From contig CM022298.1 of assembly GCA_011799875.1 (NCBI GenBank), forward strand, positions 289,264,395-289,328,394: a stretch of DNA of 64,000 nt, written 5' to 3'. The translations under genes were made by a program, and so were the position numbers. Under the pieces are notes generated by a model. The model saw only the letters and a program-made list of their open reading frames with translations. It made no database searches and was not told where the DNA came from. Below are positions 10,914-20,569 of the stretch, one piece after another. Position 1 is the stretch's first letter. Each line of letters begins with the position of its first letter. Source of the stretch: Thinopyrum elongatum. Its lineage: Eukaryota > Streptophyta > Magnoliopsida > Poales > Poaceae.

Positions 10914-11105
10914 TACTCCCTCTGTTAGACGTATATACTCCTCGTCCCTACCTTGGTTAGAGTGATTATCATATTGTTTGAAATATATGTCTTTTAGGAG
11001 ATTTCAATATGAACTACTAGTACATACTCCAAACACTGATGTATATAGACGTATTTTAGAGTGTAGATTCACTCATTTTGCTCCGTATGTAGTCCATATT
11101 GAAAC
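10914..11105. mobile_element. Stowaway-type MITE, right end damaged
   Basis: The left end ACTCCCTCTGTT and the internal GGAGATTTCAATATGAACTAC, then TAGAGTGTAGATTCACTC, then CTCCGTATGTAGTCCATATTGAAA, follow the layout of cereal Stowaway (Tc1/mariner-class) MITEs; the last segment is the inverted partner of the early one. The right arm stops after TTGAAA, so the usual outer terminal repeat is lost. It has no coding capacity and depended on a transposase from elsewhere. Confidence 0.75.
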
Positions 11106-11239
11106 GGACATAGTAGTACGCACTCTCCCTTGCCCCTCGACCCTCGCCCACAAGGTGGACATGCAGCAATTCATTCGGTCTCAGATAGCCAGAACCATAT
11201 ACTATAGTACCATCATTGCTCGACTTCTCGAAGAGGCTA

Positions 11240-11880
11240 AGAGCCAAGCGCAAGGTTAATATTTTTTTAGATGCCAAGCGCAAGGTTTATAGGAGAACGA
11301 GAAGTAGTAGTACTAGTAGTACGTACTGTATGAGGAAGAAGGCAACAAGAATGTATGTTTTGCGTGACAGTCTCTTCTTACAGGACGTACTAGACCTAGT
11401 GGACCTCATTGTTGTTGCAATGGGAGTATCATAGATGGCACGATTCAGAGTGGTGGGCAGCGGGAATAATATTCGGAGCTGCTTAAGAAGTCCCATCAAA
11501 AGGAATAGCCATCCTCTACATGAGCTCCTATGTAAAATGAGTAAATGAGACAAATTAAAAGAGAAAGAGACAAAGTAAAAAAAATCACCAGCATTAGAGC
11601 CAGCCCTATTGTATCAGTGAATGATATTTCCATGTCGTGATTGACATGGCTATATTATTAGCCATGTTGCAAAGGTAGCAGCGGATTTTATTTATTTGCA
11701 GAGGTAGCAGCGGATGGATATTCAATGAGTGAAATGATGGCTGCTTCCTTGGTCAAACATAGAGAAAGGTGGGCCTCGTGATTTGATGGCTCATTAGTCA
11801 TTATTATTGCCTATACTGTTTGCCCAAATAATAACCGCATGGTAGATTAGTTGGCTATACTTTTAATAACCATGCTCAAA
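11240..11880. other. No gene recognised
   Basis: Between the MITE and the second promoter-like block I see only AT-rich sequence with a short direct repeat (GCCAAGCGCAAGGTT near 11246 and 11273) and a repeated GCAGAGGTAGCAGCGGAT. Nothing coding is supportable. Confidence 0.6.
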
Positions 11881-12075
11881 GAGAAGAGGTGCATGCACCC
11901 ACGCACATAGCACTCTTTGCATCTTCCCAAACCACACACGTGACACGGTGGAGCTCATTTCTGTACGATGATGCAGCCCACGTGATAATTTGACGCGTCT
12001 AGTAGTAGTTACTCACTTAATGAAGGCCAGGAACCACGCATGAATGGTGCCGCGTTATTTATAAATAAAGTTTTT
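11878..12075. repeat. Promoter-like block, copy 2
   Basis: Second copy of the block at 10440-10660, carrying GAGAAGAGGTGCATGCA and GTGGAGCTCATTTCTGTACGA. It ends just upstream of a TATA-like sequence at 12098. Confidence 0.5.
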
Positions 12076-12097
12076 TTCTTCAGTGGCACGTACGCAA

Positions 12098-12105
12098 TAT
12101 AAATA
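12098..12105 (+). promoter_or_regulatory. TATA-box candidate
   Basis: TATAAATA in a CAATATAAATAGG context, about 15 bases before the gene-like region at 12113. Position and context fit a plant core promoter; no transcript evidence is available. Confidence 0.35.
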
Positions 12106-12112
12106 GGTTCAT

Positions 12113-12900
12113 ATGGAGAGAAAAGGAGCCTACATGGTTGCTTGCTGGGGTTGCTCTCTTCACACTCTCTCACACAAAATGACTGTGGCCACATCTCTAA
12201 CATTTGGGCAGATCACACGTCCGCCGGGGGAAGGGGTGGATGCTTTGTGTAGATGCGGTCGCCGTCGCCGACGGCGAAAACCCACTATCGGCGTGTCCCG
12301 ATCAGGGGTCCCTGCCGTTCTCTCTCACAAGGCCGGTGCGGTTGCCTTCGTCCCTTGCTCACTACCGCACCATGGGCAGTTGCCGCCTCCCACCGCCCTC
12401 CTCGAAGCTAGCTACATCACGACATCCCTTAGGTACAACTTCCTTTACAGCCGGCTTGCACCACTGCCCCAGCTGCCCACATCGCTCCATGTGGATATTT
12501 CTCTACTTCTTTGCCCCGCACGTACCTCTACTGGCTTCTACTGTATTTGTGATGAGTTTATGTCTCATCAACTAGTTCCACTAGTCTTATTCTAATCATG
12601 CTTCTTCAATTTCTTTGCCACAGGGATGCTCAACTCGATTTTAGTGAAACTGCACAAAATGATCTGATGGTCAAAGGGTTGCAAACTTTATTTCTTCGGA
12701 AGGTTCAACATTGCCAGCAAATTAAAGCCTGGTTAGGGTTTAGGGTTCAAGGCCTAGGGATTCATGGACCATTTTTTTCTTTAGCTGTCTTTGTTCCAAA
12801 AGAAGTGTCAACTTTAGTAGTACAACTTTGTACTAAAGTTGGCATAAAGTTGAGACACTTATTTTGGAATGGAGGGAGTACATATTGGCTATGACCTATG
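12113..12900 (+). pseudogene. Gene-like region, copy A of a decayed multi-exon family
   Basis: The leader has TTGCTCTCTTCACACTCTCTC, also present at 15244. The GC-rich first exon ends at donor CTTAG/GTACA at 12432. A second exon starts after GCCACAG at 12624 with GGATGCTCAACTCGATTTTAG, and this exon start is repeated at 17936 in the second family member. Neither frame gives a recognisable protein; the open frame across 12113-12595 is Pro/Ser/Arg-rich and reads through the apparent intron, so I do not claim it as protein. A Stowaway MITE lies at 12791-12881. I do not know the function. Confidence 0.35.
12791..12881. mobile_element. Short Stowaway-type MITE
   Basis: The right end reads AAGTTGAGACACTTATTTTG then GAATGGAGGGAGTA, the cereal Stowaway terminal motif; the left half (TTCCAAAAGAAGTGTCAACTTTAG style) is its inverted partner with a central TAGTACAACTTTGTACTAA palindrome. 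The outermost left bases have decayed. Confidence 0.8.
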
Positions 12901-13429
12901 AACCATTGAGATGCAATAGCATGCATGCTAGTCTCCTTTGTATTTGATTGAAAGTTGCAACGGGGCAACCTTGGACGCAAGATACATGAAACAGAAGCTG
13001 GAAGCTTCATAGCATTGTACAAATTTATCTTGCTGAGAAATTATAGTACGTACTATGTACTAAAGAGTTAGGTGTCGCACGGTGTCCAAGAAATATGGTG
13101 ATAGTGTGAGGTGGGCCATGTAATCATCGAGCTGCCATGTTTTCGCTGCTTTCGCACTCCTCCACTGTAAGAGTGGAGAAAATTGTAAAGAGTGGAGACG
13201 CTCTACCTCCTTTCGCTGAAACGTGGGACATCCAGCATCCAGTGCACGTGTCATGCACCAAAGTAAAGTGTACAGTGCAACTAAGACTCAGCACGCTCAT
13301 ACCACCTCAGTAATAATGACTAATGAGCCGTCAAATCACATAGACCCGGCAGTAAGTTGGACGGACGAAGCAACCAGCACTCTTCGTTGAATCCGCTTCT
13401 CCCTTCAACGCAGGCGCGCCAGTGAGAGG

Positions 13430-13580
13430 TCGCGTATGCTCTGCATGGGCACGAATGCGGCACCGATTCTCTGGAGCGGCACTGACCATTTTGGGCGGGA
13501 AGCGCGAGCGGCCGATGGAGGGGGTTTGGGTGGCCCAGGGTGGTCAGCAGCGGGCGTGGCTGCTGTCCCGACCGGACGTC
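13430..13580. repeat. Dispersed GC-rich duplicate of the 20.0-kb region
   Basis: The stretch with TTGGGCGGGAAGCGCGAGCG and GGAGGGGGTTTGGGTGG, then CCAGGGTGGTCAGCAGCGGGC, matches 20012-20090 (TTCGGGCGGAAAGCACGCGCG, GGAGGGGGTCTGGGTGG, CCAGGGCGGTCAG). At 20 kb this sequence lies upstream of the minus-strand gene at 19213-19779, so the copy here may be an orphan promoter region. Confidence 0.55.
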
Positions 13581-14214
13581 CGGAAACAAGAGGATGCACC
13601 GACTCTCACGGCTAAATCGTAGTACTACACGCAATCTCTCTGTAGGTCGATGTGTCACTGTCTCTAACACGCACACGCTGTTAAAAATAAACACACACAC
13701 ACACACATAGGTTCATGCACCGGCAGTCAACCGCTATATCTGCGGCCACGAAATTTGGCGCACGCGGCTGCTGGATTTGGAGCATTCTGGCTGCCTACGA
13801 GTGCACCTTGCCATGGATTGTCCGGGTACCGTGTCGCACAACAATGGCAATGCCTCCATGTCGCATGCAGTTTTAGTTGTTGTTCACTTCGGAGGGTCGT
13901 GTACCACATGTGAACGATAGTAAGTGCGACCGGGAGGCGTGGAGCGTTAATTGCGAATTGACTCCTTCGAGCGTTAAATTTTCTTCGCGTATTAGCATTG
14001 CCTTCCGTCACAGTTTATAGGGAGCGCTTTAATTCTCATGCATTTCCACCACCGAAGGGATTTTAGGCGCGTTTGGTTTAATGCCCAATTAATTAGGGCA
14101 TCGAAACCACAATAAAGGCCACAATTTTCTCTCCATGCAGGTGTGTACACGGGGTGGAATAAATGCATGCATGTGTGTACGTGGACTGAAAGCACTCCAT
14201 GCATGTGTGTACGC

Positions 14215-15115
14215 ATTTATATGAGTAGTTTATCTTGTGGGTGATAAGGATGAATGAGGGAAGGCCTTATCTGCAAATGTGGAGAGGAGTGCGGGTATCT
14301 TTTTGCAAAATTGTCATAGTTTCCTTCCTAACCGTCAGATATAGATCGATCGGCCTATATTGCAGGATGGTAGGCACACCATCATCACCAACTCTATTTT
14401 TTTATCAGATACTAGAAAGATGCCCGTGCATTGCACGGAACATCAAGATGCATTTTTTTACAAAACACTTGTTGTGATTGACCCATGCAGGAGTAATCCC
14501 ATGTGTAAAAATTAATGATATCTCGAGAATTTCATCGAAAAAATGGTATCTCAAGAATTTCATCGAAAAAATGATATCTCGAGAAAGATGAGAGATAAGG
14601 TGAGGAGGAGTGGGGCGCGGTGGTGATTGGTGGTCGGACTTAGCGGACACATGGAGATGGACGACGCCGGCAGCGGCAACCATGCCAGATTGTTCCAGAG
14701 GCTTCCTTTTTTAATTACTCAACAATGAAGTTGTGGGAGATAAGGATGAACGAGAGAGGTGCGGGTATCCTTTTGCAAAATTGCCATAGTTTGCTTTCTA
14801 TCCGTCAGATATAGATCGGACGGTCTGTATTGCAAGATGGCAGGCACACCATCATCACCAACTCGGTTTTTTATAAGAACTAGCAAGATGCCCATGCGTT
14901 GCACGGAACATCAAGATGCATTTGTATGAGTAGTTTATCTTGTGGGAGAAAAGGATGAATGAGGGAAGGCCTTATTTGCAAATGTGGAGAGGGGTGTGGG
15001 TATCTTTTTGCAAAATTGCCATAGTTTCCTTCCTATCCGTCAGATATAAATCGGACAGCCTATATTACAGGATGGCAGGCACACCATCATCACCAACTCT
15101 GTTTTTTATAAGAGT
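14215..15115. repeat. Three copies of a ~200-bp dispersed element
   Basis: Copies at about 14215-14415, 14725-14925 and 14926-15115 each carry TTTTTGCAAAATTG, then CCGTCAGATATA, then GGCACACCATCATCACCAACTC. Copies 1 and 2 are followed by ACTAG(A/C)AAGATGCCC and GCACGGAACATCAAGATGCA. The hairpin-like CCCGTGCATTGCACGG recalls a common grass repeat terminus. A tandem repeat of about 32 bases (TATCTCGAGAATTTCATCG, three copies) lies between copies 1 and 2 at 14518-14583. Confidence 0.65.
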
Positions 15116-15125
15116 AGATATATAT

Positions 15126-15131
<6 letters not shown>

Positions 15132-15188
<57 letters not shown>
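15132..15188. repeat. (AC)n then (TA)n microsatellite
   Basis: About 20 AC dinucleotides followed by about eight TA dinucleotides, just upstream of the second gene-like region. Confidence 0.9.
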
Positions 15189-15224
15189 AGATAATAGAGA
15201 GTAGAGAGGTAGAGAGTAGAGATA

Positions 15225-18150
15225 TGCTACAGCCTCAGCGCTTGTTTTCTAGGGTTTGCTCTCTTCACACTCTCTCCACTATATATATACACGCTGGAGC
15301 CTCAGCGCTTGCAGTTCCTCTCTTCACACTCTCACCCTCTCCAGATCTAAACAAGATTGCATTGGCCTCTCTCCCCTCACTGCTGGTCAAAGATCCGACA
15401 GCATCCCGTCCGCCTGGGAAGGGAAGGAGGCTTAATGCTGTCGCCATCGGCGAGGGACGGAATCCACTACTGGCGCCGCTGTTCTCTTTCACCTAGCGGC
15501 GGCACGGGAGGGCCTCTGACCCCTTCTTCCTCATTGTCGTACATAGTGTGGGCAGATTGGCCTCCGGCCGCCCACTGAGCCACACCCCGAGAACCTTAAG
15601 GTATAATTTACTTAATCCACATGCATTGCTCTAGCTGCATGTGGATTTTTTTCGCTTATGCACTCGAATCTAGGTGTTGGATCAAACAGGAAAGTAGTGG
15701 GGAAAGTTGTATAGCATGAATCTAGGACGTGGTTCAAAGAGGAAAGGAAGGGGGGAAAGTAGTACAGACTGGCTATCCAACACCTACGTTGGTCGAAAAG
15801 GGAAAATAATGACAAACATAGAACACATATCTGTAACAAACTGATATTTCTGTGTGTGGGAGACAAGGCTATAGAGTTTGAGTAGTACTAGATTTGTTGT
15901 CCTCACATAGGGAAAGGTGTCTAAAGATAACAAAACTGGGACCAACACAAATATGCTCCTTGGTTATTTGTTCTTTGTTGCAACAGACTGTGCATCACCC
16001 CTTTATACATCGGTAGATGCACATGGTGCTGGTGTGTCCACTGTCCCGTACAACTCTTTAGCTGTTGTTAATCTAATAATGTCGCTGGAAAATTGATGCA
16101 ATGCCACAGTTAAAAGCAAATTATATGTTTAACAATATTTTTGTTAATATAATCTCTCTGTTAATATGAATCAATGCCACTGTTTGAGAAATGCTACTGT
16201 CTTGCTTTCTTTTCCATTTAGGTAAGTTAGATGCTTCTTTTTGTGGGCTTCCGTGTCATCCACCGTTATTGACCAGTAATTGTTTCCTTTGCACCTCTGT
16301 GTAAACGGGGTTATCTACTTCACCTCGTTGCTATTGCGACCTTTTGTTGCACTACACATAACACTTTTGTTTTAAGAGTGTTTTGTGTAGTGCAACCAAA
16401 ATGTCACACCGACAACGTAGCTTGATTGCTTGATCTTAGTGGAACTGCACTAGAGGAGATCTGACTGCCTATCTGTGTTGGCAAATTTGTTTTAGATCTT
16501 CTTCTTGTGAGTTGTTTGGATTCCACGTCATGAAAGGTCAGTACTGGCCTTCTTCCACATGATTGTGCAGTGTGCTTTCATATATTGTGCTACTTATACA
16601 GTAATGTTGCCTGATTTTAGTGAACTGCACAAAAGGAGACCAGACTTCCAATCTGTATATGCACCATAATATGCCATTGAGGTAAGATAATGATATTTTG
16701 CAACTGTTGGCCTGTATTTTGCTATTGTCATCAGAAAAGTACTGTTGTTGTTTAGTGCTATACTTGTGCTCCCTAATTGTCATGCCAAATCTTACATTGA
16801 AGGTGAAGCTTGTCTGTTATTGAACCAAGTGATGAAGGGGAAGAACAAGCGGAAGAAGAACAAAAATCAACTCCCGGTGTTGTAATGAAGCACTGGAACT
16901 GTGATGACACAAGTAATGATATAGTTTTGCATCTTAATTTATTGCTATGGCTGGAACGAGCAATTGTTTTGCCACTGTGATTTGATGCCACTCTTAATGT
17001 AATATGTAATTATCTCTACTTGTGCAAACAGGGATCTTGTTTGAAGATAACATATATTTTAGTGGAACTGCACAAGAAGATGTTGGAAACATTAAACTAA
17101 CCGAGGAGTTTATAGTAAGCATGGCAACCATAGTAGATAATAACGGATGTTTCTGGAGAAGTGCTTCATCTGCATGCTGTACACAATAAGCCTCGTGACA
17201 AAGGTTGGTACCGGTCCACGGATTTCATCCATATGATTAAGCTTTGTCATCTCTATTGGTGTTGTGCTACTGTTTAGCTACTGTCATGAGAAAGTGGTAT
17301 TGTTTCGCATGTTAATCTAATGCTGCTAATAAATTGAGGCACCGGTTTGCCACCATTATAGCCACTGATAAAATTAAGTAATAATACAGTTCAAGTTGAG
17401 CTGCTGTGTTTGGTATCATATCATTTCCTATGAGGATAATGAGGATGCATCTCTTTGTGACTATACATTTCATCAGTTACTCCCATTTTAATGTAATGGT
17501 TGTTTTAAATATTTCCGTTCCTTTTTTTCGAGCAAACAGGGATGCTAGCATTTAGTTGTTCTCTTGTCTTCGCACAACAGAATCATCCTCCTCTAAAGAA
17601 GAATATGGAGTACGTGAAGTGCCTAGTTCTAATTATGCCAGGATGAAGAAGCCAAGCCCTTCTCTTCTTATTAGAAGGAGTAGTTGAAGGATGGTTACAT
17701 TACTGCCCACAAGAACAAACTAACTTCAGCTCAGAAGGACTAACATATCTCCATCTTTGTTGCTGTGATGGCCAATACAATGTTGTTTTAGGATTCTTTT
17801 TGATGAGTTCCATTTTTTTAAATGTGTGCTCTGCATGGATCATGTAGGTGCATGTTTAAACTGTAGATTCATAACTGTAAATTCATAATACAGTTTGCTT
17901 TATACTAATCACTTTTTTTGTATTTATGCAAACAGGGATGCTCAACTTGATTTCAATGGGAACTGCACAAAATGTTCTGATGGTTCGTGCCCTCCATTAT
18001 ACTTCATCATGCACAATACATCGAATGTTCTCGAATCATTCATTTCCACCTCCAGCCAAAAAATTAGCTACAAGAAAGGCGGTGTCGATATGTTCAAGGC
18101 ATTGCAACATATAAAGGTGCGCGAAGTTGGTTGATTTTAGTGGAGAACTA
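15225..18150 (+). pseudogene. Gene-like region, copy B of the decayed multi-exon family
   Basis: A leader with TTGCTCTCTTCACACTCTC (also 12146) precedes a GC-rich first exon ending at donor TTAAG/GTATA at 15600. Downstream, three candidate acceptors have the same sequence, CAAACAG followed by GGATC or GGATGCT, at 17032, 17540 and 17936. Around them a TTTTAGTGGAACTGCACAA-like segment recurs (16432, 16613, 17056, 17949, 18132). After 17936 a frame of about 60 codons (DFNGNCTKCSDGSCPP...) is Cys-containing and the longest open exon. The repeated exon starts suggest internal exon duplication. No known domain is recognised and no continuous product can be assembled. Confidence 0.35.
16341..16402. 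repeat. Near-perfect palindrome (hairpin)
   Basis: GTTGCACTACACATAACAC on the left and its complement GTGTTTTGTGTAGTGCAAC on the right are separated by about a dozen bases; the arms are about 22 bases with one or two mismatches. It lies in a presumed intron. It may be a tiny foldback element; no target duplication was found. Confidence 0.65.
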
Positions 18151-18224
18151 CACAAAAATAACTGGTTTATTTAGCACGAGGTGACATGTCAATCTGCAAA
18201 CTGATGGCAAACCCCGCCCATTCC

Positions 18225-18390
18225 ACAATCGTAGGCATTTGATATTTTGGAATGGGAAAACCTTGTCAAAGTTTGCTCATTGATGTACGCAAAGACACGC
18301 ATTTGATATTTTGGAATGGGACAACCTTGTCAAATTTTGCTCATTGATGTTAGCAAGAAGACATGCGTTTGATATTTTCGAATGGGACGC
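18225..18390. repeat. ~66-bp tandem repeat, about 2.5 copies
   Basis: Units carry GCATTTGATATTTTGGAATGG, CCTTGTCAAA and TTTGCTCATTGATGT. They lie beyond the end of copy B. The following 18391-18950 has no supportable gene. Confidence 0.7.
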
Positions 18391-19021
18391 CCTTTACTGT
18401 CAGCAGCATTGATCAATTTTTATTTATTCTTTAGTTGTGAAGTAAATATTGGCTCTGACATGTGAATCATTGAGATGCATAACCATCGATTATTTTGAAT
18501 GTTCTCAATGAATTGCCAGGCCTATGAGTTTGATTGCAATGTATAGGCACGCTAAAAAGCTGCTCAAACTTTTTGTATGTGTGAAATTGCTGCAAACGAG
18601 GTGATCACCGTGCATCCTGAGAATAATGCTAGTACGTATTGTTTTGCATGTTCATCTAATGCCAGTGATACAAGAATTCGAACTAATCGAACTAAATTCG
18701 TTCATACATGACCGGATTTCATAACATGCCGGATTTCATTACATTTCATACATTCTTCAACTAAAAAGGGGTGCGCTGGATGTATAATTAATTAACCTAA
18801 TCTATGATGTCCGGCGCCCATTTCCCGTGTCCGACTGAGCCAAACATAAGCTTCTTCTCTAGCCCAGCTCTCTGACTCCATGTCGCCACCAAGCAGCTAA
18901 TCGGTCGTCAATGTTCAACCCGCCAAGCTTAGCTTCAAACGAAGGGTAGCAGCGGTGGCCTTACTTGGACCCGAGCGGTGGCGACCTACAGTGTTCTACT
19001 CTTCCTCGTTTTCTGTGTGGC

Positions 19022-19290
19022 GCAGCCTCATTGGCAGCGGGGCGGGGCCTCGATGGAGCCGGCGATGTCCTCTGTCTCGTTGCCAGTGGGGCGGCGCCTC
19101 AACGGAGCGGGGGAAATCCTCCCCCTCGTTGCCGGCAGGGCGGGGCCTCGGCAGAGCCGGCGATGTCCTCTGCCTCGATGTTGGCAGGGCGGGGCCTTGG
19201 CGGAGCAGGGCCTCACCGAAGCCGGCGAAGTCCTCCGCCTCGGTGCCGGTGGGGCGGGGCCTCGACAGAGCCGGCTTTGTACTCCGCCTC
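19022..19290. repeat. GC-rich ~58-bp minisatellite
   Basis: Four to five units containing GGGGCGGGGCCTCG, GAGCCGGCGATGTCCTC and CCTCGTTGCC. The array overlaps the 3' end of the minus-strand frame at 19213-19779 and extends past it, so the tail of that protein is encoded by the repeat. Confidence 0.75.
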
Positions 19291-19779
19291 GTCGTCGGTC
19301 TCGCCAAATAGTGCCTCGCCCGCTTCATCGCCCTCTTTGTAGGCGGCCACAACCTCTGCCACCCGCATGTGGTACCGCCAGTGCGCGAGGCGGCTCTCGT
19401 GGGCGGAGCGGTACGACTCGAGCAGCTCCTCCTGCTCTGCCCGCTCCACGGCGATCTGCTCCTCCGCCTGCAGGTGCTCCTGGAGGAGATGGTGGTTGTA
19501 GGAGGCGTCGGCATGCGCCTCCCGGAGCTGCTCCTCACGCTTCTGCCTCACCATGTCCATGTATTGGGCACGGGCCTCACCGATGGTCATGGTGCAATGC
19601 ACCGACGAGGATAGCGCGCAGGAGGGGGTTGGTGCCGGATCGTCAACTACCACATTCTCCATTGGGGCGTTGTCGTCCTCCGAGTGCCTGCAGGCTAGCC
19701 AGTCAGCAGCAATGGCTGGCATCTCCTTCTGGTCTGTCGTCCGCCCGTCCCGAAGAGTGCTGGAGTGCGAGGAAGCCAT
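19213..19779 (-). CDS. Uncharacterised Glu/Arg-rich coiled-coil protein (188 aa), probably transposon-associated
   Basis: The frame begins MASSHSSTLRDGRTT at 19779, a typical start for small proteins carried by Triticeae DNA transposons. Residues about 1-60 are acidic and Ser/Pro-rich. Residues about 65-135 are rich in Glu, Gln, Arg and Ala (for example MDMVRQKREEQLREAH, EEQIAVERAEQEELLES) and should form a long helix or coiled coil. The last ~20 residues come from the GC-rich minisatellite and look unselected. A TATA box lies about 70 bases upstream. The frame has no internal stop. I do not recognise a named domain. The stop inside the repeat means the natural C-terminus may have been replaced. 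Confidence 0.5.
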   Translation of the reverse strand: MASSHSSTLRDGRTTDQKEMPAIAADWLACRHSEDDNAPMENVVVDDPAPTPSCALSSSVHCTMTIGEARAQYMDMVRQKREEQLREAHADASYNHHLLQEHLQAEEQIAVERAEQEELLESYRSAHESRLAHWRYHMRVAEVVAAYKEGDEAGEALFGETDDEAEYKAGSVEAPPHRHRGGGLRRLR

Positions 19780-19846
19780 GGTGGGAGTGGTGTAGACAGG
19801 AGAAAGGGAACGGAGGTGGATGACTGCGGCTATGGCCGGCGCAGCA

Positions 19847-19856
19847 GTTTATATAG
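19847..19856 (-). promoter_or_regulatory. TATA box for the 19.2-19.8 kb gene
   Basis: CTATATAAAC on the minus strand, about 70 bases upstream of the ATG at 19779. Spacing allows a short 5' leader. The sequence upstream of it is the GC-rich block also found at 13430-13580. Confidence 0.5.
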
Positions 19857-20139
19857 CAATGGTGTGCGGCAGAGGGATGGACGGGTGGTGCCGGAGTGGC
19901 CGCCTCGGCAACCGCGTATCATTAATGTGGGCGGCAGACGGACGGACGGACGAGACTTCTGTCGTTTGAACGCGGAGCAATCGCCTGCACCGGGAAGCGG
20001 CGCGGGAGGCGCGATCGTTTCGGGCGGAAAGCACGCGCGGGCGAGGGAGGGGGTCTGGGTGGGCCAGGGCGGTCAGACTCATGCTTGGCAGCGGTCCGGT
20101 CTAGCAGTCGGACATGCTGGCTCACCAGCGAGCTCGCTG

Positions 20140-20569
20140 AGCTTAGCGATGACAATCAGACGATAGACGTGGCTTCCGACCAGGAGCCGGCGCCACCGCC
20201 CAAGCAGGTTCATGCCGTGTACACCATAGAGCAGGTGCGTCCGCACTTTGATGCCCTAATGGATGAAGAGCTACGAGCGCAGGAGGGCCTGTGCAGCAAC
20301 ATCCGTTTCGTCAACAAGGACCAGCTCGCGGAAGGACGAATCGCAGGCGAATAAGCGAGCGACAATGCCGTCGCGGACATGTGACCCTATGATCCTGGCT
20401 TCCTGAATGAGCAACGGGCGCTGTATCACACCATCCGTAGGGCCCGCAAGGCCCTCTCCATCATCCTTCAAGTTGTTGAGCTCACTGTGGTGCCACCGTC
20501 TCGCGTTGTCAACATGGTCAACGAACATGAGGAATCAGGAGATGACTTTACTTGGAGAGGATGACAGTG
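20140..20569 (+). pseudogene. Broken uncharacterised ORF, probably transposon-associated
   Basis: One frame runs through SDQEPAPPPKQVHAVYT, then HFDALMDEELRAQEGL, to a TAA at 20352, then a TGA ten codons on, then PYDPGFLNEQRALYHT and RARKALSIILQVVEL to a TGA near 20569. The same frame and composition continue across both stops, so this is one damaged gene. It is arranged head to head with the minus-strand gene at 19213-19779, sharing about 350 bases of GC-rich upstream sequence. Family unknown. Confidence 0.4.

Noticed and set aside
12113..12595. 160-codon open frame as an intact protein
   Set aside because: It reads through an apparent splice donor and intron and has no matching frame in the paralogous copy at 15225.
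13320..13706. 128-codon minus-strand frame
   Set aside because: It crosses a CA-microsatellite and the duplicated GC-rich block, with no support from the second copy at 20.0 kb.
18978..19823. 281-codon plus-strand frame
   Set aside because: It runs through the GC-rich minisatellite and the antisense of the 19213-19779 gene; Arg/Pro/Ala/Gly composition is typical of a shadow frame.
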